64,000 nt of DNA from Pseudomonadota bacterium (lineage in GTDB: Bacteria > Pseudomonadota > Gammaproteobacteria > Burkholderiales > Burkholderiaceae_C): positions 806,001-870,000 of the forward strand of contig JAIUPQ010000001.1 in assembly GCA_020161145.1 (NCBI GenBank), read 5' to 3'. Each line of letters opens with the position of its first letter. Within the stretch, counting starts at the first letter, position 1. The translations under genes were made by a program, and so were the position numbers. This document shows positions 8,658 through 17,735 of the stretch, piece after piece. The notes beneath the pieces were generated by a model that had not been told where the DNA came from, did no database searches, and was given only the letters and a program-made list of their open reading frames with translations.

Positions 8658-9902
8658 ATGTCCACTGCACCCGCCGGATTCACCGCCAACCTCGTCCACG
8701 CCGACCGCCGGGGGGGTGTCATGCACGGCGGCGTGCGCAAGCCCGTGCACACCTCGGTGCAATACGGCTTCGAGCGGGTCGAAGACCTGATCGACGTCTT
8801 CCAGGGCAAGGTCAAGGGCGTGCACGTCTACACCCGTCAGAGCTCGCCCACGGTGGCGGCGCTGGAGGCCAAGATCAACCAGATGGAAGGTGGCGTGGGC
8901 ACCATCTGTTTTGCCACCGGCATGGCAGCGGTCACGGCCGTGTTCTTCAGCCTGCTCAAGGCCGGCGACCACCTGGTGTGCAGCCATTTCGTCTTTGGCA
9001 ACACCAACAGCTTGTGCGGCACTTTGACTGGTCTGGGCGTGCAGGTGACGCGGGTGGACCCCACCGATGCGGCCGCCGTGGCCGCCGCCATGCAGCCCAA
9101 CACGCGCATGGTCTTCGTCGAAAGCCTGGCCAACCCCGGCACGCAAATCCCCGACTTCGAGGGCATTGCCGCCATCTGCCAGGCCCATGCGGCGCTGTTC
9201 GTGGTGGACAACACCGTCACCTCGCCGTGGTTGTTCCAGCCGGGCACCGTGGGGGCCGATCTGGTCATCAACGCCCTGAGCAAATCCATCGCCGGCCACG
9301 GCGTGGCCATGGGTGGCTCGGTGACCGACACCGGCCGCTTCGACTGGCGCGGCTACCCCCACATCTTTGCGCCCTATCGCCAGGGCGACCCCGCCCAATG
9401 GGGCCTGACCCAGGTGCGCCGCAAAGGCCTGCGCGACATGGGCGGCGCCATGATGGGCCAGGCCGCGCACGACGTGGCCACGGGCGCCGAAACGCTGGCG
9501 CTGCGCGTCGACCACAGCAGCGCCACCGCGCTGGCGCTGGCGCAGATGCTGGAGGCTCACCCAGCCGTGGCCCGCGTCTGCTACCCCGGTCTGCCCAGCC
9601 ACCCGCAGCACGCGCGGGCGCAGGCCTTGTTCAAGGCCGGCGCCTGGTTGCTGAGCTTCGAGCTGCGCGACGCCGCCCAGACCAACGCCGTCATCAACCG
9701 GCTGCAACTGGCCATCCCCGCCACCGGCCTGGCCGACACGCGCACCCTGGTGATTCCGGTGGCCCCCACCATCTTCTGGGAGGCCGGCCCCGAGGTGCGG
9801 GCGCGCATGGACATCGCCGACGGCCTGGTCCGCGTCTCGGTGGGGCTGGAAGACGCGGCCGACCTGCTGGCCGATTTCTCACAGGCACTGCAAGGAGCAT
9901 GA
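8658..9902 (+). CDS. Cys/Met metabolism PLP-dependent enzyme (cystathionine gamma-synthase family)
   Basis: Cytosolic PLP enzyme of the trans-sulfuration family, 414 residues. The features are clear: YTRQSSPTVAALEAKINQMEGG, the cofactor-stacking region SHFVFGNTNSL, and the PLP lysine in INALSKSIAGHGVAMGGSV. The C-terminal domain (VRVSVGLEDAADLLADF) is also typical. Whether it makes cystathionine, acts as an O-acetylhomoserine sulfhydrylase or degrades methionine cannot be decided from sequence alone. The PEBP gene follows after one base and is probably co-transcribed. Confidence 0.9.
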   Translation: MSTAPAGFTANLVHADRRGGVMHGGVRKPVHTSVQYGFERVEDLIDVFQGKVKGVHVYTRQSSPTVAALEAKINQMEGGVGTICFATGMAAVTAVFFSLLKAGDHLVCSHFVFGNTNSLCGTLTGLGVQVTRVDPTDAAAVAAAMQPNTRMVFVESLANPGTQIPDFEGIAAICQAHAALFVVDNTVTSPWLFQPGTVGADLVINALSKSIAGHGVAMGGSVTDTGRFDWRGYPHIFAPYRQGDPAQWGLTQVRRKGLRDMGGAMMGQAAHDVATGAETLALRVDHSSATALALAQMLEAHPAVARVCYPGLPSHPQHARAQALFKAGAWLLSFELRDAAQTNAVINRLQLAIPATGLADTRTLVIPVAPTIFWEAGPEVRARMDIADGLVRVSVGLEDAADLLADFSQALQGA

Positions 9903-9903
9903 C

Positions 9904-10371
9904 ATGACCTTCACCCTCACCAGCACCGACCTCGTTGAAGGCGCCACCCTGGGCCTGGCCCAGGTGCACGGCGGGCTGGGCGGCGGCAACCGCTCGCCGC
10001 AACTGGCCTGGCAGGGCGAGCCCGCCGGCACCCAGAGCTTTGCCATCACCTGCTACGACCCCGACGCCCCCACCGGCAGCGGCTGGTGGCATTGGCTGCT
10101 GGTCAACCTGCCGCCCGGCCTGCACGCGCTGGCGGCCGGTGCGCCCATGCCGGCCGGCGCCCAGAGTGGCCGCAACGACTACGGCGAGACCGGCTTCGGC
10201 GGCGCCTACCCGCCCAAGGGCGACGCACCGCACCGCTACATCTTCACCGTCTGGGCGCTGGACGTGCCCCGGCTGGAGCTGCCCGAGCTGCCCAGCGGCG
10301 CCATGGTGGGCTTCAACCTCCACGCCCACGCGCTGGCCAAGGCCACGCTGACGGGGCGCTGGGGGCACTAG
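9904..10371 (+). CDS. YbhB/YbcL family PEBP-like protein
   Basis: A 155-residue phosphatidylethanolamine-binding-protein homologue ('Raf kinase inhibitor-like'). The ligand-pocket motifs are present: CYDPDAPTGSGWWHWLLVNLP and the later GGAYPPKGDAPHRYIFTVWALD with the conserved His-Arg-Tyr. No signal peptide, so it is probably cytoplasmic. It starts one base after the PLP enzyme stop, indicating an operon. The biological role of bacterial PEBP proteins is poorly defined. Confidence 0.92.
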   Translation: MTFTLTSTDLVEGATLGLAQVHGGLGGGNRSPQLAWQGEPAGTQSFAITCYDPDAPTGSGWWHWLLVNLPPGLHALAAGAPMPAGAQSGRNDYGETGFGGAYPPKGDAPHRYIFTVWALDVPRLELPELPSGAMVGFNLHAHALAKATLTGRWGH

Positions 10372-10472
10372 GGGTTTTCACCTGGCCCTGTCGGGTTTGG
10401 GTGGGTCCGTTGCGTCTGTTGCAGTGAACGGGGTGTCATGGGGACACGCCGATCAGCGGCAAGGAGACGCAC

Positions 10473-10883
10473 ATGAGCCCGAGCGAGACGAACACCGGGA
10501 TGGCCGGGGCAGCCGGCATTCGCTTTGACCTCGCGGATTTCGAGGTCATGGACATCGCACTCGGACAGATGCCCGAGCTGCGCCAATGCGCGCAGTGGCT
10601 CAAGCGCTTGCGCACCGCTGGCCTCGGCTTTCCCCTCACCTCGGCCAACACCCTGGCCCCGGTGTTTGCGGCCGACGGCGAACCCGTGGCGCTGTACCTG
10701 CACGACGCCTGGTTTCCCATTCGCAACGAGAGCGACTTTGTGGGCCGGGTCTATATGGCGCTGCTGCGCTGCCGCCACGAGCGCAACCTGCGCCGCGTGC
10801 ACAGCGTGGCGCCCGTGGTGCTGATCCGCGCTTCACAACTTACGGAGTCTGCATCCAACCAACCCATCGGAGTCGCCGCATGA
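10473..10883 (+). CDS. Hypothetical protein upstream of ECF/kinase pair
   Basis: A 136-residue soluble protein I do not recognise. It opens with a good AAGGAG ribosome-binding site. It is mixed alpha/beta with no signal peptide or membrane segment; the best ordered part is about residues 16-118 (FDLADFEVMDIALGQMPELRQ through SVAPVVLIRA). Its stop overlaps the next ORF as ATGA, and an ECF sigma factor and Ser/Thr kinase follow on the same strand, so a part in that regulatory unit is possible. This is inference from position only. Confidence 0.65.
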   Translation: MSPSETNTGMAGAAGIRFDLADFEVMDIALGQMPELRQCAQWLKRLRTAGLGFPLTSANTLAPVFAADGEPVALYLHDAWFPIRNESDFVGRVYMALLRCRHERNLRRVHSVAPVVLIRASQLTESASNQPIGVAA

Positions 10884-11167
10884 ATGCCGTCGCCATGCCC
10901 TCTGTCGTCAGTGCCCAGCCCATCGTCTGCGCGGCGCAGGTCTGGACCCGGGTCTTCGAGGGGCCGGTGCTGCCCGGCTTCATCTTCGTGGCCGCCAGCG
11001 AGCCGCTGGCGCGGGTGCGTTTTGAGGTGCATTCGGCGGCCGCACCGTTCGAGCGCCACGGCGTGCTGTCGCTGGACGAGGGCGCGCGGCCGATCTACAT
11101 CGGCCTGACCCCTTATGCCGAGCTGCGCGTGTGGTGCCCGGTGGATTGCCGCATTACCATCGTCTGA
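10880..11167 (+). CDS. Small hypothetical protein upstream of ECF/kinase pair
   Basis: A 95-residue protein with no recognised family. The start overlaps the upstream stop (ATGA), so it is probably translated by coupling. Strand-rich in composition (PGFIFVAASEPLARVRFEVHSAA, then a RPIYIGLTPYAELRVWCPVDCRITIV tail), suggesting a small beta-sandwich or barrel; no signal peptide. The ECF sigma gene starts 77 bp later. It may be an accessory or target of the sigma/kinase module, but there is no direct evidence. Confidence 0.6.
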   Translation: MNAVAMPSVVSAQPIVCAAQVWTRVFEGPVLPGFIFVAASEPLARVRFEVHSAAAPFERHGVLSLDEGARPIYIGLTPYAELRVWCPVDCRITIV

Positions 11168-11244
11168 GCGGCCCATGGATCACCCCGGGCGTTGGTGGGC
11201 GAGGGTGCCCGGCCGCATCGTCTGTCCTGTTTCAGAAAAGGCTG

Positions 11245-11826
11245 ATGCCCATGCCACCAGCGCCCACGGCGGCTGTGACCGAAATGGCCGAGTTGCTTGC
11301 GCGAGTCAATGCCGAGGAACCCGGTGCGCAAGACGCCTTGTTTGCGGCAGCCTACCCCGAGCTGCGGCGGCTGGCCCAATCGCGGCTGCAACGCGGCGGC
11401 CGCTCCACCTTGCTGAACACCACCGTGCTGGTGCACGAGAGCTACCTGCGGGCGGTGGAGAGCGGCGGCCTCAAACCGGCCAGCCGCAGTGCCTTCTTTG
11501 CCTATGCCGCACGCACCATGCGCTCAGTGGTCATCGACGGGCTGCGCCAGCGCCAGGCACAGCGGCGCGGCGGCGGCGCCACCCATCTGGCGCTCACCAC
11601 CGGCCTGGAGGCGCACCTGGGTGCACCCGAGGACGAGGTGCTGCGCGTGGACGAGGCGCTGCAGGCCCTGGCGGCCGAGGCACCCCGGCTGGCCCAGGTG
11701 GTGGAGATGCGCTACTTTGGTGGCTACACCGAAGCCCTGATTGCCCAGGCCCTGGGCGTGACCGAACGCACCGTGCAGCGGGACTGGGAGAAGGCCCGCC
11801 TGCTGCTGATGGCGCTGCTGAAGTAA
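11245..11826 (+). CDS. ECF-type RNA polymerase sigma factor (kinase-linked class)
   Basis: A 193-residue alternative sigma factor: sigma-2 region (NTTVLVHESYLRAVE ... AFFAYAARTMRSVVIDGLRQRQAQRRGG) and sigma-4 helix-turn-helix (ALIAQALGVTERTVQRDWEKARLLL). It resembles the ECF groups that lack an anti-sigma gene and sit next to a Ser/Thr protein kinase, here starting 4 bp later. Phosphorylation by that kinase is the likely control. The start at 11245 was chosen for the AAAAGG-type site upstream and because the longer frame overlaps the preceding gene. Confidence 0.9.
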   Translation: MPMPPAPTAAVTEMAELLARVNAEEPGAQDALFAAAYPELRRLAQSRLQRGGRSTLLNTTVLVHESYLRAVESGGLKPASRSAFFAYAARTMRSVVIDGLRQRQAQRRGGGATHLALTTGLEAHLGAPEDEVLRVDEALQALAAEAPRLAQVVEMRYFGGYTEALIAQALGVTERTVQRDWEKARLLLMALLK

Positions 11827-11830
11827 GGCC

Positions 11831-14445
11831 ATGACACTCTCTGCCGCGCGTCTGGCCCATCTGCACGGGTTGCTGGACGTGGCCCTGGATGTGCCGCTCG
11901 CCGAGCGCGAGGACTGGCTGGCACGCCTGCCGCCCCAGGACGCCGAGGCGCTGCGCGAACTGCTGGCCGAGCACGACCGGCGAGAGGCCGACTGCGCCTT
12001 CCTGCAAGGCGGCCTGCCGCCGCTCGACGCCGCTGCGGGCGAAGAGGCCGATGCCGGCGTGCAGCCCGGCGACCGCATCGGCCCTTACCGGCTGCTGGAA
12101 GCCCTGGGGCGCGGCGGCATGGGCTGGGTGTGGCTGGCCCAGCGCGCCGACGGCATCTTCGAGCGCGAGGTGGCGCTCAAGCTGCCCCGGCTGCTGCGCG
12201 GCCCCGATCTGGCCGGGCGCATGGCCCGCGAGCGCCAGATTGGGGCGCTGCTGGAGCACCAGAACATCGCCCGGCTCTACGACGCCGGCGTGACCGATGA
12301 CGGGCGACCCTACCTCGTCATGGAGCGCATCAAAGGCCAGCCCATCGTGGCCTGGTGCGAGGCCAAAGGCGCCACCACCGCCCAGCGGCTGGCACTGATG
12401 CAGCAGGCCTGCGCGGGTGTCGCGCACGCCCACCAACACCTCGTCGTGCACCGCGACATCAAGCCCAGCAACCTGCTGGTGACCGAGGCCGGCGAGGTCA
12501 AGTTGCTGGACTTTGGCATCGCCAGCCTGCTCGACGACGCCAGCGACGGCGGCGCCTCGCTCACGCCTCACTATGCCGCGCCCGAACAGGCGCAGGGCGG
12601 CGTCAGCACCGCGCTGGACATCTATGCGCTGGGTGTGGTGCTGCTGGAGTTGCTCAGCGGCCAGACGCGCCAGCGCGACGTGCGCCAACTCACCGCGCTG
12701 GATCCCAGCCTGCGCGCCGTGCTGGCGCGGGCGCTGCAACCCGATCCGGCCCAGCGCTACGCCACGGTCACCCAACTGGCCGACGACCTGGCCCGTGTCC
12801 AGCGCGCGCGGCCCGTGCAGGCCGGCCCGCTGCCGCGCCGCTGGCGCGCTCACCTGTTCGTGCGCCGCCATGGGCCGGCGCTGCTGGCCGCTGCGGCGTT
12901 CGTCGTCGTGCTGGGCTCGTCGCTGGCCTATTACATCGTCCTCAGCCGCGAAGAGCAGGCCCAGCGCCTGCGCGCCGAGCAGCTCAAGGTCTTCATGCTC
13001 GATGTGCTGCATGACAGCCTGCCCCTGGCCGCCGATGCCGCCACCGCGCGGCCGCTGGTGGCCCAGATCGAAGCCGCCGCCAAGCGCGCCCGCGTCGCCT
13101 TCCCTGACCAGCCGCTGCTGCAAGGCGAGGTGCTGTACGAGCTGGGTCTGTTGTTGATGGACATGCAGCGCCTGCCCGACTCCCTGGCGCTGTACCGCGA
13201 GGCCGAAGGCGTGCTGGCGGCCCATGCGCCGGCGGACGACGCCAAGCTGCTGATGGTGCGCGCCGAAATCGCCAAGCGGCTGGGCGATGGCAGTCAGCCG
13301 CGCAGCAACTGGGCCGTGGCCGACGCCATGGCCCAGGACGTGCTGACCCGCTGCCCGCCCCAGCGCACCGACTGCGCCCCCGCCCGCGTCGATGCCCTCA
13401 GGGCCCGCATGCAGGTGGCCGCCCGCGCGGGCGACGACCCGCGTGCCCTGAAGCTGGCCGAGCAGGTGCTGCAAGCGCACCGGCAGGCCTGGGGCCACAA
13501 CGACCCCGGGCTGCTGGTGATCCTGTGCGACCTGACGCTGGCCTACTACGCCAACGGCCGCATCCTGGATGCCGACCGCACCATCCGCGAGGCCGAGCGG
13601 CTGGTGGCGGGCACCGAGCTGCGCGCCATCGACGCCTATGTGCTGGCGCGCAATGTGGCCGTGGTGGACTACGAGATGGGCCGCTGGGAAACGGCGCGGC
13701 AGGGCTATGCGCGCCTGCTGGCCCAGGCCGACAACACCGAGTCGCAACTGCGTGCGCGGCGCGGGTTGGCGCGCGCGCTGACCGCCCAGGGCCGCTATGC
13801 CCAGGCACGGGATGCCGCGCAACAGGCCGTGGACGAGGCCCAGCAGACCGAACAGGACTGGGATGAGGCCGCCGGCCAGTTGGAGCTGGCTGCCGCCGCC
13901 ATCGGCCTGCGCCAGCCCGCTGCTGCCCGCACGGCCCTGGCCGTCGCCCAGGCCCGCATGGATGCCATGCAGGTGGTGCCCACCAGCTACCTGCGGCGGC
14001 GCGCAGAGCGGCTGGCGCTGCTGGCCGAATTGAGCGTCGGCGAGCGCGACCGTGCCCAGGCGGTGGCCGGCCCGGTGCGCGCCGCCGCCCACCAGGGTCC
14101 CAACGTGGGTGACGACCAGCGCATGCAGATGGCCTACGACTTCGACGCGCTGGGCCTGCTGGCCCGGCAGGGCGGCCAGCCCGGCGAGGCCGCCGAGGCC
14201 CATGGGCAGGCCGCTGCGCTGTGGCAGCGCCTGCTGCCAGCCGGCCACCCCCTGGCCTTGCGCAACCGGGCGCTGGCGGCCCTGGCCGCCGCCGAGGCCA
14301 GCGACAGCCCGGCGGCGCCCAGCGCGGCGAGGCCGTGGCGCGCTTCCTGGCCGTGCTGCCGGCCGACTCCGCCATCCGCGCCGAAGTGCCTGCTGCCGAT
14401 GCGCCCGGCACGGCCTGGCATGGGGTCATACTGGGGGTGTACTGA
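11831..14445 (+). CDS. Membrane Ser/Thr protein kinase with TPR-like sensor region, frameshifted near the 3' end
   Basis: Pkn-type kinase coupled to the preceding sigma factor. Domain order: N-terminal segment (1-80); kinase domain with glycine loop ALGRGGMG (91-98), VALK Lys117, HRDIKPSN (207-214) and DFG (227-229); transmembrane helix (about 349-371); TPR-like helical repeats (about 375-830). Near base 14320 the coding signal leaves the starting frame. The first frame continues to 14581 as Arg/Pro-rich sequence. The frame one base back reads GEAVARFLAVLPADSAIR... and stops at 14445, a natural kinase C-terminus. A one-base change (real, or an assembly error) is the simplest reading. Confidence 0.85.
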
Positions 14446-14473
14446 GTGCCCCCCAACCTGCCGCTGCGCGTCA

Positions 14474-14490
14474 GGCCCCCCGAGGGGGTC
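14474..14490. terminator. GC-rich hairpin after the kinase gene
   Basis: The sequence GGCCCCC-CGA-GGGGGTC forms a stem of about 7 bp with a 3-base loop, 30 bp beyond the likely true kinase stop. No U-tract follows, so it may be an attenuator or a repeated intergenic element rather than an intrinsic terminator. Confidence 0.4.
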
Positions 14491-14573
14491 AAGACAACTC
14501 GGGAGCGGCCCTTCGTTTTCTTGGGAGCACCCCCAGGCCCGAAACGGGTCGCCGTCAAGAGGAGAGCCCCGCC

Positions 14574-14675
14574 ATGAGTGAAGAGATCAACAGTTTGCTG
14601 CTGACTGACCAGCACGTGCTGACTGAAGCCAACCTGGGGCTGCTCAGGCGTGTTCAACCACGGGATTTAGGTTGA
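14574..14675 (+). CDS. Small ORF coupled to the DUF7079 gene
   Basis: A 33-codon reading frame starting MSEEINSLLL. It has a strong purine-rich ribosome-binding site (AAGAGGAGAG) at normal distance, and its stop overlaps the TTG start of the next gene (TTGA). It may be a leader peptide that couples translation to the next gene, or the remnant of a longer gene. I know no homologue. Confidence 0.4.
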   Translation: MSEEINSLLLTDQHVLTEANLGLLRRVQPRDLG

Positions 14676-15064
14676 AACCAGCCACCGAAGATCTCGCGGC
14701 TCGACGGCCGGTGTGGGAGGCCTTGTCCGACCTGTTCCTGGATACCGACACCTCGCTATCCCGCGCGTGGCGCGTTCAGCAGCTGGCCCACTCGCCTTAT
14801 ACGATTGCAGAGTTACAGGCCATCCTCGTCGACGAGGTCTACCCGATCTGCCGGGCCAATCTGCTGTCCGTGGCAGGCGAATGGTCGGGCTTTGACCTCG
14901 CATGGCTGGAGGGCCGCATTCTTCGTCGCCTGTCGTCAAGGTTCAGGTGTTTGCACGGACTCAACCTCGGCCGGCTGACCGTGCCGGCGTCAACGGAGTG
15001 GCGCGCAACCCGGCAGGCGGTCGTTTTGGCGCGCGCGGCAGACACAGCGAGCGCGGCCGAATGA
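14672..15064 (+). CDS. DUF7079-like hypothetical protein
   Basis: A 130-residue protein whose first 90 residues (RRPVWEALSDLFLDTDTSLSRAW ... YTIAELQAILVDEVYPICRANLLSVAGEWSGFDLAWLEGRIL) look like a family of short bacterial proteins of unknown function that I recall as DUF7079. The start is probably TTG at 14672, overlapping the preceding stop. The last 35 residues are unlike that family and less conserved in style. Soluble, no signal peptide. Confidence 0.6.
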   Translation: MKPATEDLAARRPVWEALSDLFLDTDTSLSRAWRVQQLAHSPYTIAELQAILVDEVYPICRANLLSVAGEWSGFDLAWLEGRILRRLSSRFRCLHGLNLGRLTVPASTEWRATRQAVVLARAADTASAAE

Positions 15065-15221
15065 AGGCCCTTGGGTCGGCACGATTGGCGCGTCGCAGGA
15101 TGGGCGCCATGTGGCATCGCCATCTTGCTGCGCTTGGTCCTTGCCAAAGCGTTGGTTGGTTTCATGGCCACCGCACGAGCACCTCGGAGCGGGATGATGT
15201 CGTCTGTTTGGTAGCCCTCAG

Positions 15222-15671
15222 ATGACGCGTTCCACCGGTTTTCGTCAGCGCACCAACCGACAGCTTCAAGTCATCTTGCGGTGGCTTGGCTGCCTCGGAT
15301 TTTTTGAGTTCGCCAACAGCCTCATCTTGTTTTGCGCATTCCCAATCGGTGGGGGTGTGTTTCACGCCATGTTTGCGTATACCCAGGCTGGACGAGAGGG
15401 CGTGGCCATACAGGCGTTTGGACTTCTCGTGGCATCGTCGCTCGGCTGCAACTTCATACTTCAGTATTTCAGAGCGGGTGTGCCTTGGTGGGGCTTGGCG
15501 GGCCTCAGTGCTTTTGCTGGGTCACACTTCTGGTTGGAAGTGTCCATTTGGTCGCCCGTATCGCCTGCGTTTGGACAACTTGTCTTGGTGCTGGCTTGGT
15601 GCCTTCCTGTGGCCTGTCTGATCTCTAGTCTTGGCGTTCATTGGGCAGTTCACCGGGTTGGCGATTCATGA
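15222..15671 (+). CDS. Hypothetical four-helix membrane protein
   Basis: A 149-residue hydrophobic protein with four likely transmembrane helices (about residues 21-45, 61-80, 88-110 and 120-142). I recognise no family. No convincing ribosome-binding site precedes the ATG. The gene and the 150 bp before it are visibly less GC-rich and use codons such as TTT, TCG and CTT more than the neighbours do, consistent with acquisition from elsewhere. Bases 15065-15221 contain nothing I can identify. Confidence 0.5.
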   Translation: MTRSTGFRQRTNRQLQVILRWLGCLGFFEFANSLILFCAFPIGGGVFHAMFAYTQAGREGVAIQAFGLLVASSLGCNFILQYFRAGVPWWGLAGLSAFAGSHFWLEVSIWSPVSPAFGQLVLVLAWCLPVACLISSLGVHWAVHRVGDS

Positions 15672-15718
15672 GGGCTTCCGATGGCATCCTTGAGAGCATC
15701 CCCCGACACAAGGCAGCC

Positions 15719-16213
15719 ATGAAACCCCACACCCCGCCCCCGCCCGTCCACGCCACTGACCTGCCCATCCACACCCCCAACACCGGCTACCCGCCGCCGT
15801 TCGCGGCGCGCATGACGGGGCGTGACCGGCGGGTGCTGGGCGACCGGTTCGGGCTGGATGATTTCGGCGTCAACCACGTGACGCTGGCGCCCGGCACCTC
15901 ATCCGCCTTGCGCCACTGGCACACGCTGGAAGACGAATTCATCTACGTGCTGGAAGGCGAGGTGATGCTGCACACCGATGGCGGCCTGACGCGGCTGACG
16001 GCGGGCATGTGCGCCGGCTTCAAGGCTGGTGAAGCCAATGGCCATAGGCTGGTCAACGCCTCATCCACGCCGGCCAGCTACCTGGAGGTGGGCGCCCGCA
16101 AGCCGGCCGACGAATGCCGCTATCCGGACGACGATCTGGACGGCGTGGTGGTGGACGGCCAATGGCGCTTCCAGCACAAGGACGGGCGGCCTTACCCTAA
16201 GCCCGGCAGTTGA
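15719..16213 (+). CDS. Cupin domain protein
   Basis: A 164-residue single-cupin protein. Motif 1 is present (ALRHWHTLEDEFIYVLEGEVMLHTDGG, with two His and two Glu as metal ligands), and motif 2 follows around FKAGEANGHRLVNAS with the His. Related proteins are annotated as cupins or, loosely, mannose-6-phosphate isomerase-like; the reaction is unknown. The ATG at 15719 has an AAGG site nearby and the Pro-rich MKPHTPPPPVHATDLP start of related proteins. The stop lies inside a short tandem repeat. Confidence 0.85.
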   Translation: MKPHTPPPPVHATDLPIHTPNTGYPPPFAARMTGRDRRVLGDRFGLDDFGVNHVTLAPGTSSALRHWHTLEDEFIYVLEGEVMLHTDGGLTRLTAGMCAGFKAGEANGHRLVNASSTPASYLEVGARKPADECRYPDDDLDGVVVDGQWRFQHKDGRPYPKPGS

Positions 16214-16232
16214 CCCTAAACCCGGCAGTTGA
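16195..16232 (+). repeat. 19-bp tandem duplication at the end of the cupin gene
   Basis: Two copies of CCCTAARCCCGGCAGTTGA lie head to tail, differing at one base. The first copy contains the cupin stop codon; the second is a non-coding duplicate just after it. Confidence 0.85.
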
Positions 16233-16310
16233 CCGCTTGCCTGCGCAGGCAACGCCCATGCTGACGACGGTTTGCGCACACGAGCTGGCGGCGTCAGGGC
16301 AAGGCGTGCG

Positions 16311-17207
16311 CTATCCGAAACGCGTGCCCACCTGCTCGGTGATCCAGTCGATGAAGGCGCCCAGCCGCGCGCTCTTGTGGCGATTGGAGGGGTACAGCAG
16401 GTGGTAGGCCACCACGGGCTGCGGCCAGTCGTCCAGCACCGCAACCAGCCTGCCCGCGTCGATATGCGGCTGCATCAACGGGCGGATCTCCTGTCCGATG
16501 CCCAGTCCCGCGAGAAGCAGATTGATGTGGCCGGTGCTTTCATTGGCCAGGACCGAGAAGGCGCGAATCTCTCTCGTCCCGCTCGGGGTTCGCACGGTGA
16601 TGGGAGCCGGCCGCGACGTGGCGGCGAAGAAGTAGCCGACCAGGTCGTGGGCCAGCAGGTCGTCAATGGACTGCGGGGTGCCTTTGCGGCGCAGATAGGC
16701 CGGCGATGCACAAAGCGACGTCTGCGCGGTGAACAGGCGCCGGGAGATCAAGGTGGTGTCTTCAAGTTCGCCGACGCGAATGGCGCAATCGACCCCTTCG
16801 CCCACGATGTCCACGACTCGATCGGAGATGCCGATCTCGAGTACGAGGTCCGGATGGCGTTGGCGGAAATCGGGGAGTCTGTCGATCAGGAACAGGTTGG
16901 CGAACGAAGACGTCACGTCGATGCGCAAGCGCCCTCCAGGATGGGCGTGCCGCCCACGCAGACGGTTGTCCGCTTCGTCCAGATCCACGATCAGGCCAGA
17001 GACGGCGGCGTGGTAGTGCGCGCCCTCGGCCGTCAGGGTGACGGCTCTGGTGGTGCGCTGGACCAACTTGATGCCGAGGTGCTGCTCAAGGTCCGAGACC
17101 AGCTTGCTGACGGTCGAGCGCGGCAGGGAAAGCTGGTTCGCGACCTTGGTGAACGATCCGGTTTCGGCCAGGCGCACGAAGACGCGAATCGCCAGCAATT
17201 GGTTCAT
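16311..17207 (-). CDS. LysR family transcriptional regulator
   Basis: A 298-residue DNA-binding regulator. The N-terminal winged helix-turn-helix is clear (LLAIRVFVRLAETGSFTKVANQLSLPRSTVSKLVSDLEQHLGIKLVQRTTRAVTLTAEG), followed by a LysR substrate-binding domain. It resembles the CrgA/DmlR-like subgroup common in proteobacteria. The start at 17207 has GGAG at good spacing; 17219 is an alternative. It lies 57 bp downstream of the SnoaL-like gene on the same strand and could regulate it. Confidence 0.93.
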   Translation of the reverse strand: MNQLLAIRVFVRLAETGSFTKVANQLSLPRSTVSKLVSDLEQHLGIKLVQRTTRAVTLTAEGAHYHAAVSGLIVDLDEADNRLRGRHAHPGGRLRIDVTSSFANLFLIDRLPDFRQRHPDLVLEIGISDRVVDIVGEGVDCAIRVGELEDTTLISRRLFTAQTSLCASPAYLRRKGTPQSIDDLLAHDLVGYFFAATSRPAPITVRTPSGTREIRAFSVLANESTGHINLLLAGLGIGQEIRPLMQPHIDAGRLVAVLDDWPQPVVAYHLLYPSNRHKSARLGAFIDWITEQVGTRFG

Positions 17208-17264
17208 CTGCTGCTCCATTGGAGGACGGTCGCCTCCGATGATAGGGGTGGCCATGGCCTCTGT

Positions 17265-17735
17265 TCACACACCCAACTTGAGCCCGAGTTCAAGCGCCAT
17301 CTTCAGTTCTTCGCACATGAACCAGAGCTCGGTCATCTTGCCGTCTGGCCCGAAACGAGCGATGCCGATTTCTTCCCAACTGATGGTGCGCCCCGTGGCG
17401 GGCATGCCCACGAAGGTGCCCGTGTGGGTCACGGTCATCTTGTAGTGGATCATGGCCATGTTGCCCTCGCCGACGATGTCCATCACTTCAACCGGCTGCA
17501 TGTGAAGCGCATCGGACAGGGGCTTCCAGCCCGCCTTGAGCCACTGCAGGAAGTTGCCCTTTTCGGGGATGGCGTCGCCCCGGGCGACGAAGAGATTGGC
17601 AAAGCCTGCCCGGCGCGTGACGCAGTCGGGGGAAACCAGGGCTTCCATCTGGTCGAAGCGCCCGTTGGGCATGGCGTCCTGGAGCAGCGCACGCAGGTTT
17701 TCCTTGTTGCGGGCGACGGTGTCGATGGCGGTCAT
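17265..17735 (-). CDS. SnoaL-like / ester cyclase family protein
   Basis: A 156-residue protein of the NTF2-like fold: RALLQDAMPNGRFDQMEALVSPDCVTRRAG, then LSDALHMQPVEVMDIVGEGNMAMIHYKMTVTHTGTFVGMPATGRTISWEEIGIARFGPDGKMTELW, typical of the SnoaL-like 'ester cyclase' group. The role here is unknown; many members are environmental proteins with no assigned substrate. The ATG at 17735 follows an AGGAG site. The LysR gene lies downstream. Confidence 0.85.
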   Translation of the reverse strand: MTAIDTVARNKENLRALLQDAMPNGRFDQMEALVSPDCVTRRAGFANLFVARGDAIPEKGNFLQWLKAGWKPLSDALHMQPVEVMDIVGEGNMAMIHYKMTVTHTGTFVGMPATGRTISWEEIGIARFGPDGKMTELWFMCEELKMALELGLKLGV

